Origin: Phyllobacteriaceae bacterium
GTDB taxonomy: Bacteria > Pseudomonadota > Alphaproteobacteria > Rhizobiales > Rhizobiaceae
NCBI GenBank assembly: GCA_002708825.1
Contig: PAPF01000039.1
Coordinates: 62,001 to 126,000 of the forward strand
DNA: 64,000 nt
Direction: 5' to 3'
The notes below the pieces were generated by a model that was given only the letters and a program-made list of their open reading frames with translations, was not told the DNA's origin and did not search any database. A program made the translations under genes and the position numbers. Shown here piece after piece: positions 1-9,437 of this stretch. The stretch's first letter is position 1; each line of letters begins with the position of its first letter.

Positions 1-68
1 GGACAATGCCGTCGGCCCCGGCAAAGGGCGCCGGAGGATTGCGAACGGCCGGGCTTGTCTCCACGTGG

Positions 69-824
69 TCAGTGGATCAGCGACCCGCCGTTCACGTCGA
101 CTTCCGTTCCGGTGCAGTAGGCCGACAGGTCGGACGCAAGGAAAAGGGCGCATCCGGCCACGTCGGAAGCCTCGCCCGCGCGCCCCATGGGAATGCCTTC
201 CAGGATCTGCTCCTTCATTTCCGGCGTCAGCTTGCCGGCGGTGATGTCGGTGGCGATGAAACCCGGGCAAATGGCGTTGACGCGCACGCCCGACGGCGCC
301 AGTTCGCGCGCCATGGCCTTGGTCAGGCCGAGTATGCCGGCCTTGGCCGCGGAATAGTGCGGCCCGCCGAAGATGCCGCCGCCGCGCTGCGCCGAAACCG
401 ATGACAGGTTGACGATGGACCCCGACCCGGCACGCCGCATGCCCGGAATGGCGGCCTGGCTCATGTAGAGCGTGCCGCGAAGGTTCACGTCGAGAACCGC
501 GTCGTAGTTTTCCGGCTGGATGTCCATGATCTTCAGCGGCTGGGTGATGCCGGCATTGTTGACCAGCACGTCGATGCGGCCCCAGAGCCTTTCCAGTTCG
601 GCCACGGCCGCCTCGCAGGCCGCCTTGTCTGTCACGTCGCAGGCCAGCCCCGCATGGCCTGCGCCCGGCAGGTCGGCGGCCGCGGCCTTCGCTGCCTCGG
701 CGTCGAGATCGAGAATGGCCACCGTCGCGCCGTGTTCGGCGAACAGCTTCGCCGTGGCCTTGCCGAGCCCGCGCGGGCTGGCCGCGCCGGTAACGATTGC
801 GAACTTTCCTTCAAGCAGGCCCAT
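69..824 (-). CDS. SDR-family NAD(P)-dependent oxidoreductase
   Basis: This 251-residue classical short-chain dehydrogenase should oxidise or reduce a hydroxyl/keto substrate with NAD(P). Visible motifs are the nucleotide-binding TGAASPRGLG at residues 12-21 (two residues longer than the usual TGxxxGxG), NNAG at 89-92, catalytic Ser141/142, and Tyr157-x3-Lys161. It is the third gene of a minus-strand set, 44 bases downstream of the split transketolase, so it probably supplies or removes a keto/hydroxy sugar intermediate of that pathway. The ATG at 824 follows a purine-rich stretch (AGGAGACAAGGGCC on the coding strand). Substrate cannot be told from sequence; a FabG-like 3-oxoacyl reductase is the main alternative. 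The 68 bases between its stop and the window edge hold no gene I can support. Confidence 0.9.
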   Translation of the reverse strand: MGLLEGKFAIVTGAASPRGLGKATAKLFAEHGATVAILDLDAEAAKAAAADLPGAGHAGLACDVTDKAACEAAVAELERLWGRIDVLVNNAGITQPLKIMDIQPENYDAVLDVNLRGTLYMSQAAIPGMRRAGSGSIVNLSSVSAQRGGGIFGGPHYSAAKAGILGLTKAMARELAPSGVRVNAICPGFIATDITAGKLTPEMKEQILEGIPMGRAGEASDVAGCALFLASDLSAYCTGTEVDVNGGSLIH

Positions 825-868
825 GGCCCTTGTCTCCTGTTTCGTTTCGTCTGGTCGTGCAGGGTGGC

Positions 869-1900
869 TCAGAGCCAGCCCCTGATCTGTTCCGCCACCC
901 TGGCGGTCGAAATGCCGTACATGTCATGCAGGGTCGGCAGCGCGCCGGCTTCCAGGAATGCGTCGGGCAGGCCGATCATGCGGAAGGTCGGCGTGACGCC
1001 GTTGACCAGCAGGGTCCGCGCCACCGCCTCGCCCAGTCCGCCATTGACCGTGTGGTTTTCCGCCGTCACCACCAGCCGCGTGCCTTTCGCCGCCTCGCCC
1101 ACGATGGTCGGCGTATCCAGAGGCTTGATGGTCGGCACATGCAACGCCGCCACCTCGATGCCCTGTCCGGCCAGCAGCACGGCGGCGTCCAGCGCGCGCA
1201 TGGTCATGATGCCCGTGGAGATGACGAGCACGTCGCGGCCCTCGCGGATCATCTGGGCCTTGCCGAGCCGGAAGCGGTAGTCCGGCTTGTGGCGGGTCAG
1301 CACCGAGGGCACCTTGCCGCGCAGCAACCGGGTGTAGACAGGTCCGTCATGCGCGGCGATCTGCGGCACCATGCCAATGATGTCGTCGGCATCGCACGGG
1401 TCGATGATCGTCATGTTCGGCAGGCCGCGAAAGATCGCCAGGTCCTCGGTCGCCTGGTGGCTCGGGCCGTAGCCGGTGGTCAGGCCGGGCAGGGCGCAGG
1501 CGATCTTCACCGGCAGGTTCTCCTCCGCGATCGCCATGGCAATGAAGTCGTAGGCGCGCCGCGCGGCGAAAACCGCGTAGGTGGTGGCGAACGGCAGGAA
1601 ACCCTCGCGCGCAAGACCGGCGGCCGCCGACATCAGAAGCTGTTCGGCCATGCCCATCTGGTAGAAGCGGTCGGGCAGGGCCTCGGCCAGGATGTGCAGG
1701 TCGGTATACTTGCCCAGGTCGGCGGTCAGGCCGACGATCCGTTCGTCCTTGCGGGCAAGCTCGACAAGCGCGTGCCCGAACGGCGCGGAAACCGTGTCAT
1801 AGCCTTCGGCAGCCAGCGACGCGATCATCGCGGAGGTGGCTGCCTTTGTAGCGGGCGGCTTGCGCGGCTCGTGTTTCCGCTTCATCGAGGCAAGCGTCAT
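869..1900 (-). CDS. Transketolase, C-terminal subunit (split transketolase)
   Basis: This protein (343 residues) carries the Pyr and C-terminal domains of a thiamine-diphosphate transketolase. The motif GMAEQ at residues 83-87 supplies the conserved Glu86 that activates the thiazolium cofactor, and the following region matches the family Pyr domain. It acts with the N-terminal subunit encoded immediately upstream; the two halves together correspond to a full transketolase that moves two-carbon ketol units between sugar phosphates. The start chosen is ATG at 1900, because it overlaps the upstream stop as ATGA; an in-frame start 42 bases further upstream would overlap the neighbour needlessly. 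The neighbouring SDR suggests a dedicated sugar or polyol pathway rather than the housekeeping pentose phosphate enzyme, but the substrate is not known. Confidence 0.9.
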   Translation of the reverse strand: MTLASMKRKHEPRKPPATKAATSAMIASLAAEGYDTVSAPFGHALVELARKDERIVGLTADLGKYTDLHILAEALPDRFYQMGMAEQLLMSAAAGLAREGFLPFATTYAVFAARRAYDFIAMAIAEENLPVKIACALPGLTTGYGPSHQATEDLAIFRGLPNMTIIDPCDADDIIGMVPQIAAHDGPVYTRLLRGKVPSVLTRHKPDYRFRLGKAQMIREGRDVLVISTGIMTMRALDAAVLLAGQGIEVAALHVPTIKPLDTPTIVGEAAKGTRLVVTAENHTVNGGLGEAVARTLLVNGVTPTFRMIGLPDAFLEAGALPTLHDMYGISTARVAEQIRGWL

Positions 1901-2748
1901 GACGGCTTTCCCTCTTCCAGGACGGCCAGCGCCCTGGCCCATTCATCGGGCTCGACGCGCACGAAATGGGTGATTTCGCGCGCTTCGAGGAAATCGACGC
2001 CCTTGCACATGGTCGTGTCGAAGATGATGACGCGCGGCTGCGGCCCGGGGTGATCGCGCGCCGCGTCGAAGGCGGCCACGACGGCGTCCAGATCGTTGCC
2101 GTCGACCCGCTGCACATGCCATCCGAAGGCCGCCCATTTCGCTTCTTCCGGCACGCGGGCCAACGCGTCGGTGGTCCTGCCGTCGGCCTGCTGGTCGTTG
2201 AAATCGACAAGGCAGACGAGATTGCCGAGCCTGTGTTGCACCGCCGACATGGCCGCTTCCCAGGTCGAGCCTTCGCCCAGTTCCCCGTCCGACATCAGGT
2301 TGTAGACGAAGGCCGGGCTCTTCTTGCGCTTCAGGCCGAGCGCGGCGCCCACCGCGATGCCGAGCCCCTGGCCAAGCGACCCGCCGGTGATCTCCATGCC
2401 CGGCGTGTAGGACGCCATGCCCGACATGGGCAGGCGGCTGTCATCCATGCCGTAGGTTTCAAGCTCGTCTTCCGGCAGGATGCCGGCCTCCATCAGCGCC
2501 GCGTAGAGCGCGATGGCGTAGTGACCGATGGAGAGATAGAAACGGTCGCGGCCTTCCCATCCGGGATCCTCGGCGCGATATTCGAGCGCGTGGAAATAGG
2601 CTGCGGCAAGGACGTCGGCAATGCCCAGCGCCTGGCCGACATAGCCCTGGCCCTGCACCTGCGCCATCAGCAGTGCCTTGCGGCGGATGTTCCAGGCGCG
2701 CAGGGCAATCGGCATGTTCGAAACGCGCGGCGCGCGACCGGTATCCAT
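1897..2748 (-). CDS. Transketolase, N-terminal subunit (split transketolase)
   Basis: This 283-residue protein is the PP (diphosphate-binding) domain of a two-subunit transketolase. The thiamine-diphosphate/Mg motif appears as SDGELGEG at residues 153-160 with the distal DFND at 182-185, and GGSLGQGLGIAVGAALG-like sequence near 122-138 is typical of the family. The ATG at 2748 is preceded by GGAGG at suitable spacing; the open frame extends 99 codons upstream but without family similarity. It leads a minus-strand set (N subunit, C subunit, SDR) that diverges from the acyl-CoA dehydrogenase operon across a shared control region. Two-gene transketolases of this type are often pathway-specific (for example in branched-sugar catabolism); which pathway is not decidable here because the left end is cut off. 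Confidence 0.9.
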   Translation of the reverse strand: MDTGRAPRVSNMPIALRAWNIRRKALLMAQVQGQGYVGQALGIADVLAAAYFHALEYRAEDPGWEGRDRFYLSIGHYAIALYAALMEAGILPEDELETYGMDDSRLPMSGMASYTPGMEITGGSLGQGLGIAVGAALGLKRKKSPAFVYNLMSDGELGEGSTWEAAMSAVQHRLGNLVCLVDFNDQQADGRTTDALARVPEEAKWAAFGWHVQRVDGNDLDAVVAAFDAARDHPGPQPRVIIFDTTMCKGVDFLEAREITHFVRVEPDEWARALAVLEEGKPS

Positions 2749-3074
2749 GACGGGCAATCCTCCGTTGGCCTTTGACGGACTGCTGGATACACCGCTGCCA
2801 GCCGTCCGTCGTTCGCGAAAATTTACAGAGGTATGAAGCTGGGCTGAAGGATATTCGGGTTCTGCAGGCATGCCGCGGCGGATCCTTGCGCGTCGGCGGC
2901 GGGGCGCAGTCGCGGACGCCTGCCCTTGAACCTGCCCGGATACCAATATCGGACCCCGTCGCGGTTGCTGGCCGGACCGGGGATTTTCATCCGCAAATCC
3001 GAAATTGACCTGTTGACAAGCGCAACAACATGAATAATGAATCACTAGTCATTATTTGCTTTGGGAGGAGCCGG
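2749..3074. promoter_or_regulatory. Divergent control region with promoter and 24-bp inverted-repeat operator
   Basis: This 326-base gap separates the transketolase set (leftward) from the acyl-CoA dehydrogenase operon (rightward). A consensus -35 box TTGACA lies at 3013-3018. At 3033-3056 is a perfect inverted repeat, AATAATGA, 8-base spacer, TCATTATT, placed where the -10 box would be. A protein bound here should block the rightward promoter. The natural candidate is the TetR regulator at 12619-13260 in the same operon. GGGAGGAG just before 3075 is the ribosome site of the first gene. The rest of the gap shows nothing else I can name. Confidence 0.65.
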
Positions 3075-4259
<1,185 letters not shown>

Positions 4260-4271
4260 GGTGAGGCAGAC

Positions 4272-5336
4272 GTGAAGATCACACCGACCGAAGAACAGGC
4301 CCTGTTGGCGCAAAGCGTGACGCGCTTTTTGGCGGACCGCTACGGCGATGACGCGCGGCGGGCAAGTGAAGCCATGCCGGACGGTTTCGACCGCAACGTC
4401 TGGACCGCGATTGCCGATCTTGGCTGGCTGGGCGCGGCTGTCGGAGAAGCGGCGGGCGGTTTCGGTGGTCCGCGTGAAATGGCGATCGTCGCCGAGGGTG
4501 TCGGCAGCGCCATGATGGCCGAACCCGTCATTCCTGCCTGCCTGGCGCTCGCCATCCTTGAGGCGGCCGACCCGCAAAGCGCGCTCCTTCCGGCCCTGCT
4601 GGGCGGCGAGCGCATGGCCTGCGGTCTTGTATCGGAGATGGCTGAGGGACTGGCCGTGGCCGGAACCAATGGCGCGCGGACTGTCACGGGCCGGTTCCGG
4701 GCCGTGCCGGGCGCCGCGGCGGCCGATGCCTTCGTGCTCGCCCTGCCGGATCTTGCCTGCGTGCTGGATGCGTCGGCGAAGGGCGTGACGGTCAGCGGCT
4801 ATCGCGGCATGGACGGGCGGCGCCATGCCGAAATCAGCCTCGACGGAGTGGCTGTCAGCGCGGACGCGGTCCTTTGTGAAGGCGAAGCGGCCGGTCGGAT
4901 TGCCGCGCGTGCCAGCCTGCTGCACGCCATGGCGGTCACGGCCGAAGCCAGCGGCCTCGCGGCCCGCCTTTTCGCCGACACGCTTGCCTATGCCGGGCAG
5001 CGCGAGCAGTTCGGCCAGCCCATCGGCCGGTTCCAGGCCTTGCAGCACCGTCTTGCCGACATGTTCGTCGCGGTCGAGGAAATCCGCTCGCTGGCGCTTG
5101 CCGTCGCGCGGGCCGCGGAGGACGGCGGCAAGCCGGGCCGCGCCGTGTCGCAGGCGCTCGTCGGCGCGGTCGACCGTGCCTTGCATGTGGCCAAGGAGGC
5201 CATCCAGCTTCACGGCGGCGTGGGCATGACGGAAGACCTGCCGCTGGGCGCGGGGCTCAGGCGGGTCAAGGTTCTGCAATTGATGCCGGGCGGGGCGGAA
5301 GACCACCGCAGCCGGCTGACGACATCCAAAGACTGA
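4272..5336 (+). CDS. Acyl-CoA dehydrogenase, smaller subunit-like (354 aa)
   Basis: Second acyl-CoA dehydrogenase, shorter than the usual 380-400 residues. The N-terminal helical domain is recognisable, and the C-terminal half has REQFGQPIGRFQALQHRLADM and HGGVGMTEDLPLGAGLRRV, both family hallmarks, but the central FAD-contact motif (YxxTEpxaGSD) is not evident: the corresponding stretch reads GLVSEMAEGLAVAG. That suggests a partner subunit with a degenerate flavin site working with the preceding gene. The start is GTG at 4272. The spacing of 12 bases after the first dehydrogenase and 27 bases before the enoyl-CoA hydratase indicates a single transcript. Confidence 0.88.
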   Translation: MKITPTEEQALLAQSVTRFLADRYGDDARRASEAMPDGFDRNVWTAIADLGWLGAAVGEAAGGFGGPREMAIVAEGVGSAMMAEPVIPACLALAILEAADPQSALLPALLGGERMACGLVSEMAEGLAVAGTNGARTVTGRFRAVPGAAAADAFVLALPDLACVLDASAKGVTVSGYRGMDGRRHAEISLDGVAVSADAVLCEGEAAGRIAARASLLHAMAVTAEASGLAARLFADTLAYAGQREQFGQPIGRFQALQHRLADMFVAVEEIRSLALAVARAAEDGGKPGRAVSQALVGAVDRALHVAKEAIQLHGGVGMTEDLPLGAGLRRVKVLQLMPGGAEDHRSRLTTSKD

Positions 5337-5363
5337 CAGCGAGACATCCGGGAGGAGACGGGA

Positions 5364-6161
5364 ATGGAGCGGTTCGCCAACTACAAGACAATGACGTTCA
5401 AGCGGGACGGCCGGGTGCTGACGGTGACGCTGAACCTGCCCGACACGCTGAACGCGGTGAACGCGGACCTGCATTCGGAACTGTCGCGCGTCTTCATCGA
5501 CCTCAACGACGATCCCGATTCCGACGTGATCGTGCTGACCGGGGCGGGCCGGGCGTTCTGCGCCGGCGGCGATGTCGACTGGATGCAGGAGGCCATTGAC
5601 GATCCGTCCCGCTTCGAGGTCACGGGCTTCGAGGCAAAAAGGATCATTTTCAGCCAGCTTGACCTGGAAAAGCCGCTGATCTGCCGCATGAACGGCCATG
5701 CCATCGGCCTTGGCGCCACGATCGCGCTGACCTGCGATGTCGTCATCGCGGCCGAGAATGCGAAGATCGGCGATCCGCACGTCTCCATCGGCCTCGTGGC
5801 CGGCGATGGCGGTGCGATCCTCTGGCCCCAGATGATCGGCTACCTGCGCGCAAAGGAATACCTGCTGACGGGCGACCCGATTCCCGCGCCGGAAGCCGCG
5901 CGCATGGGCCTGATCAACCGCGCGGTGCCGGCTGACAAGCTTGACGAGGATGTCTACGCCCTTGCCCACCGCATCGCGTCCGGTGCCCGCAAGGCGATCC
6001 GCTGGACCAAGGTCACGGCCAATATCGGCCTCAAGCAACTGGCCCATTCCATCATGGATACAGGCGTCGCCTACGAATCCATGTCCAATGTTTCGAAGGA
6101 TCATCGCGAGGCGGTCGCCGCCTTTCGCGAGAAGCGCAAGCCCGTGTTCACGGGTGAGTAG
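5364..6161 (+). CDS. Enoyl-CoA hydratase/isomerase family protein
   Basis: A 265-residue crotonase-fold protein expected to hydrate or isomerise the enoyl-CoA made by the dehydrogenases upstream. The oxyanion-hole segments are visible (GAGRAFCAGGD at 60-70; MNGHAIGLGATIALTCD at 109-125). Of the two catalytic glutamates of classical hydratases, the first (in the QPE motif of rat crotonase) is replaced by His139 in NAKIGDPH, while the second is retained as Glu165 in AKEYLLTGD. A single acid often goes with isomerase or non-hydratase activity, so the reaction is uncertain. ATG 5364 is preceded by GGGAGGAGACGGG. Confidence 0.88.
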   Translation: MERFANYKTMTFKRDGRVLTVTLNLPDTLNAVNADLHSELSRVFIDLNDDPDSDVIVLTGAGRAFCAGGDVDWMQEAIDDPSRFEVTGFEAKRIIFSQLDLEKPLICRMNGHAIGLGATIALTCDVVIAAENAKIGDPHVSIGLVAGDGGAILWPQMIGYLRAKEYLLTGDPIPAPEAARMGLINRAVPADKLDEDVYALAHRIASGARKAIRWTKVTANIGLKQLAHSIMDTGVAYESMSNVSKDHREAVAAFREKRKPVFTGE

Positions 6162-6205
6162 GTCCGGCGCCTCGCGCCGACAGTTCAAACCGGGAGGAAA
6201 GTGAA

Positions 6206-7471
6206 ATGGCATACAGGATCAGCAGACGTAACCTCATGAAGGGCGCCGCCGCGACCGGCCTCGCAATGCCCTTCATCAACCTGCGCACCGCCATGGCGCA
6301 GGACGGGCCGATCACCATCGGCATCGTCACGCCGCTCAGCGGCCCGGCGCAGCTCATCGGCAATTTCGTGCGCCATGGTGCCGAGATCGGCGTCAAGCAC
6401 GTGAATGCGGCCGGTGGCGTCAATGGTCGCGAGCTGGCGCTCGAGTTCCGCGATTCCAAGGCCAATCCGAACGATGCGTCCGTTGCCGCGCGCGAACTGA
6501 TCGGTGCAGGCGTCAACCTGCAGCTTGGCACCATTTCGAGCGCCGTGGCGCTCGCCATGGGGCCGCTCCTGCAGAGCGAGGGCGGCATCGTGCTGACCTC
6601 CGGCGCGGGCACCGAAAAGCTGAACCACGAGAACTACAATCCGCACGTCTTCCGCGTTGGCGACAGCCCGGTCAGCCGCAATGCCGGCCTGGTGCGCCAC
6701 ATCGTCCAGAGCCGTCCGGAAATCCGAAAGTGGGGCGGCATCATCCCCGACCATGAATATGGCCGCACGACCTGGAAGATCTTCGAGGCCACGATGCGCA
6801 AGGCCATGCCGGAACTGACCGGCGAGGAAGCCCAGATCGCCGAGCCGATCCTGGTGCCCTATGCCTCGGGCGACTACCGCAACTACATCACCCAGGCCAT
6901 GCGCCTCGACGTGGAGGGCATCTACACCTCAGTTTACGGTGGCGACGCGGTGACGCTCTACCAGCAGGCCAAGCCCTTCGGCCTGTTCGACAAGATCGAC
7001 GTGCTGCTCGATTCGGCCAACGAGTTCCTCGTGGCGACGGCGATGAAGGACCAGACGCCGGCCCACTGGAGCGGCTTCCACTGGTACTACGAGGCCAACA
7101 AGGGCAATCCGCTTTCCGACCAGCTCTATGCCGACTATGTCGAGCGCACCGGCGACAATTACCCGATGGGCTGGGCGGCCGAGGCCCATGCCGGGATCAT
7201 GGCCTATGCCGGCGCCGTCGCCAAGGCGGGCGGCACGGAAACGGCCGATGTGATCGCGGCCCTGAAGGGACTGGAATTCGACAGCGCGACCGGCATCCGC
7301 CGCATCCGCGCCGAGGACAACCAGGCGGTCAAGAACGCCGAGCTTGCCTTCATCGAGCCGTCTTCCGACGCGCCCGACGGCTTCGCCGTCACCGACTATG
7401 TCTCGCTGCCCGGCGAGAAGGTGATCGAGCCGGCAACGCCCGGCAAGCCACTGGATACCTCGATCCTCTGA
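6206..7471 (+). CDS. Liv-type ABC transporter substrate-binding protein, Tat signal
   Basis: Periplasmic binding protein (421 residues) of the leucine/amide/aromatic-acid family. It begins with a twin-arginine signal, SRRNLMKG at residues 6-13, a hydrophobic stretch, and a likely cleavage after AMA near residue 31. The mature part shows the family openings ITIGIVTPLSGP and GGVNGRELALEFRDS. It would deliver ligand to the permease and ATPase genes that follow directly. Given the CoA ligases in the operon, the ligand is more likely an organic or aromatic acid than leucine, but that is inference. GGGAGGAAAG precedes the ATG. Confidence 0.9.
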   Translation: MAYRISRRNLMKGAAATGLAMPFINLRTAMAQDGPITIGIVTPLSGPAQLIGNFVRHGAEIGVKHVNAAGGVNGRELALEFRDSKANPNDASVAARELIGAGVNLQLGTISSAVALAMGPLLQSEGGIVLTSGAGTEKLNHENYNPHVFRVGDSPVSRNAGLVRHIVQSRPEIRKWGGIIPDHEYGRTTWKIFEATMRKAMPELTGEEAQIAEPILVPYASGDYRNYITQAMRLDVEGIYTSVYGGDAVTLYQQAKPFGLFDKIDVLLDSANEFLVATAMKDQTPAHWSGFHWYYEANKGNPLSDQLYADYVERTGDNYPMGWAAEAHAGIMAYAGAVAKAGGTETADVIAALKGLEFDSATGIRRIRAEDNQAVKNAELAFIEPSSDAPDGFAVTDYVSLPGEKVIEPATPGKPLDTSIL

Positions 7472-7536
7472 CAAGCCTCCCAAGGCGCGCCGGGCGGGAA
7501 ACAGGTCCCGCCCGGCATTCAACCGGAGCATCATCA

Positions 7537-8421
7537 ATGGTCGATATCGGCTTGACCGTCTTCAACGGGCTTGCCTGGGGCATGGCGACGTTTCTCGTCG
7601 CGGCCGGGCTGACGCTCATCTTCGGGATCCTTCACATCCTGAACTTTGCCCATGGCGGCTTCTTCATGATCGGCGCCTATGTCGCCTATTCGGTCATGCT
7701 GGCCTTTGGCGGGTCGCTGCCGCTCTGGCTCTATCTCGTCGCCGCGATCGCCGCCGGCCTGGCCGTGGGGCTGATGGGCTGGGGTGTCGACAAGCTGATC
7801 CTTAGGCGGTTGCGCAATGTCGAGGACGCCTATTCGCTGATCGCGACCTATGCGCTGCTGCTCGTCTGCGTCGGTGGCGTCCAGCTTGTCTGGGGCCTGA
7901 ACTACCTTTCCGTCATGCCGCCGCCGGAGCTGAATTCCGTTGTGTTCCTGGGCGACATGTTCATGCCCACCTACACGATCTTCATCATCGCCTGCGGCAT
8001 CCTCGCCTTCATCGCGCTGGAGATCTTCATCTCGCACACGGAAATGGGGCGCCTCATCCGGGTCGTCGCCGCCGATCCGTGGATGGCGAAGCTGCTCGGC
8101 CTGAACGTTCGCCGCATCTATCTCATCACCGTCGTCTTCAGCTTCGCGCTCGCCGGGCTTGCCGGCGGCCTGCTGATGGCCAACCAGAGCCTTTCGCCCG
8201 AACTGGGCGGCATCTTCCTGCTTCAGGCCTTCGGTGTCGTCATCGTCGGCGGCATGGGCTCCATACGCGGCGCCTTCATCGCGGCCATCCTGCTGGGCAT
8301 GATCGAGAGTTTCGGAACCTACTTCTTTCCGCAATATCCGGGGATCTACTTCCTGATCGCGCTGGCCGTCATCCTGCTGGTCAAGCCGGAAGGCATCATG
8401 GGCAAGGAGCAGACCGCATGA
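7537..8421 (+). CDS. livH: ABC transporter permease, LivH type
   Basis: A 294-residue inner-membrane permease with about eight hydrophobic segments. The N-terminal LTLIFGILHILNFAHGGFFM is the LivH signature, and the conserved cytoplasmic-loop region MGRLIRVVAADPWMAKLLG (about residues 170-188) couples to the ATPases. It overlaps the next permease gene by the ATGA junction, so translation is coupled. It forms the translocation pore with the LivM-type protein. 65 bases separate it from the binding-protein gene. Confidence 0.93.
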   Translation: MVDIGLTVFNGLAWGMATFLVAAGLTLIFGILHILNFAHGGFFMIGAYVAYSVMLAFGGSLPLWLYLVAAIAAGLAVGLMGWGVDKLILRRLRNVEDAYSLIATYALLLVCVGGVQLVWGLNYLSVMPPPELNSVVFLGDMFMPTYTIFIIACGILAFIALEIFISHTEMGRLIRVVAADPWMAKLLGLNVRRIYLITVVFSFALAGLAGGLLMANQSLSPELGGIFLLQAFGVVIVGGMGSIRGAFIAAILLGMIESFGTYFFPQYPGIYFLIALAVILLVKPEGIMGKEQTA

Positions 8422-9437
8422 TCGACTATCGCAGGCGCATGCGGCTCAATCTGGCCGTCGTGGCCACGGGGCTGGCGCTCTTTGCCGTCTTCCCGTTCTT
8501 CGCCAACAGCGGCCTTGTCTTCCTGGCCGGCCTTGTTGCCATCAACATCGTCTTCGGCCTGTCCTGGAACCTGCTGTTTTCCGGCGTCGGCCTGCTGAGC
8601 TTCGGCCATGCCATGTTCTTTGCCGGCGGCGCTTATGCCATGGCGGTGCTTTCCCTGCGTGTTCCGGAACTGCCCTTCGTCGTGGGGCTTTTCCTCGGCG
8701 CGTTGACCGGCGGAACCATCGCGCTGGTGTTCGGCTATATCGCGCTTCGCCGGGCCAGCGGCGTCTATTTCGCCGTGCTCACGCTCGCCTTTTCCGAACT
8801 CGTCCACATCGTCATCACCAAGACCACCTTCCTGGGACGCAATGACGGTCTTGTGGGCATCCCCCGGCCGGTGATCGACCTCGGCTTCATGAGCCTCGAC
8901 CTGACCAGCGCCGGCGCCTACTACTACTTCATCATCGTCGCCATGGCGGCGGTCGCCTTTGCCCTGTGGGCCTTCCAGAATTCGCCCGCCGGCCGGCTTA
9001 TCCGTGCGATCAAGCAGGACCCGCTGCGTACCGCCTTCCTCGGCACGGACGTGCGCAGCTGGCAGCTCACCGCCTTCGTCCTGTCGGGTTCGGTCGCCGC
9101 CTTCTGCGGCGCGGTCATGGTGCCCTTTGCCCAGATCGCCTCGCCGGAAATCGCCTACTGGACCGTGTCCACCGAGCCGATCCTGTTCACGCTGCTCGGC
9201 GGGGCGGGCCATTTCTGGGGACCGGCTGTCGGCGCCATCCTGTTCGGCGCCATCGATTACGCCACCCGCGCCATGTATGGCGTATCCGAGATCACCGTCG
9301 GCGTCCTGCTTCTGGGCGTGGTCCTGCTGATGCCGGGCGGCCTGCTCGGGTTCCTGATTTCCAGGCGGTCGGCGGCGCGCCGGGCACGCACCGGCATGCA
9401 GGATGCGGACCTTGAAAAGGCGGGGAAGGCAACATGA
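8418..9437 (+). CDS. livM: ABC transporter permease, LivM type
   Basis: The second integral-membrane subunit (339 residues) of the Liv-type importer. It has repeated hydrophobic helices and family motifs SWNLLFSGVGLLSFGHAMFF and GRLIRAIKQDPLRTAFLG, the latter being the ATPase-coupling loop. ATG 8418 overlaps the stop of the LivH gene (ATGA). A longer open frame runs upstream into that gene, but only from 8418 does the sequence match the family. Its 3' end overlaps the LivG gene in the same ATGA manner. Confidence 0.92.
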   Translation: MIDYRRRMRLNLAVVATGLALFAVFPFFANSGLVFLAGLVAINIVFGLSWNLLFSGVGLLSFGHAMFFAGGAYAMAVLSLRVPELPFVVGLFLGALTGGTIALVFGYIALRRASGVYFAVLTLAFSELVHIVITKTTFLGRNDGLVGIPRPVIDLGFMSLDLTSAGAYYYFIIVAMAAVAFALWAFQNSPAGRLIRAIKQDPLRTAFLGTDVRSWQLTAFVLSGSVAAFCGAVMVPFAQIASPEIAYWTVSTEPILFTLLGGAGHFWGPAVGAILFGAIDYATRAMYGVSEITVGVLLLGVVLLMPGGLLGFLISRRSAARRARTGMQDADLEKAGKAT

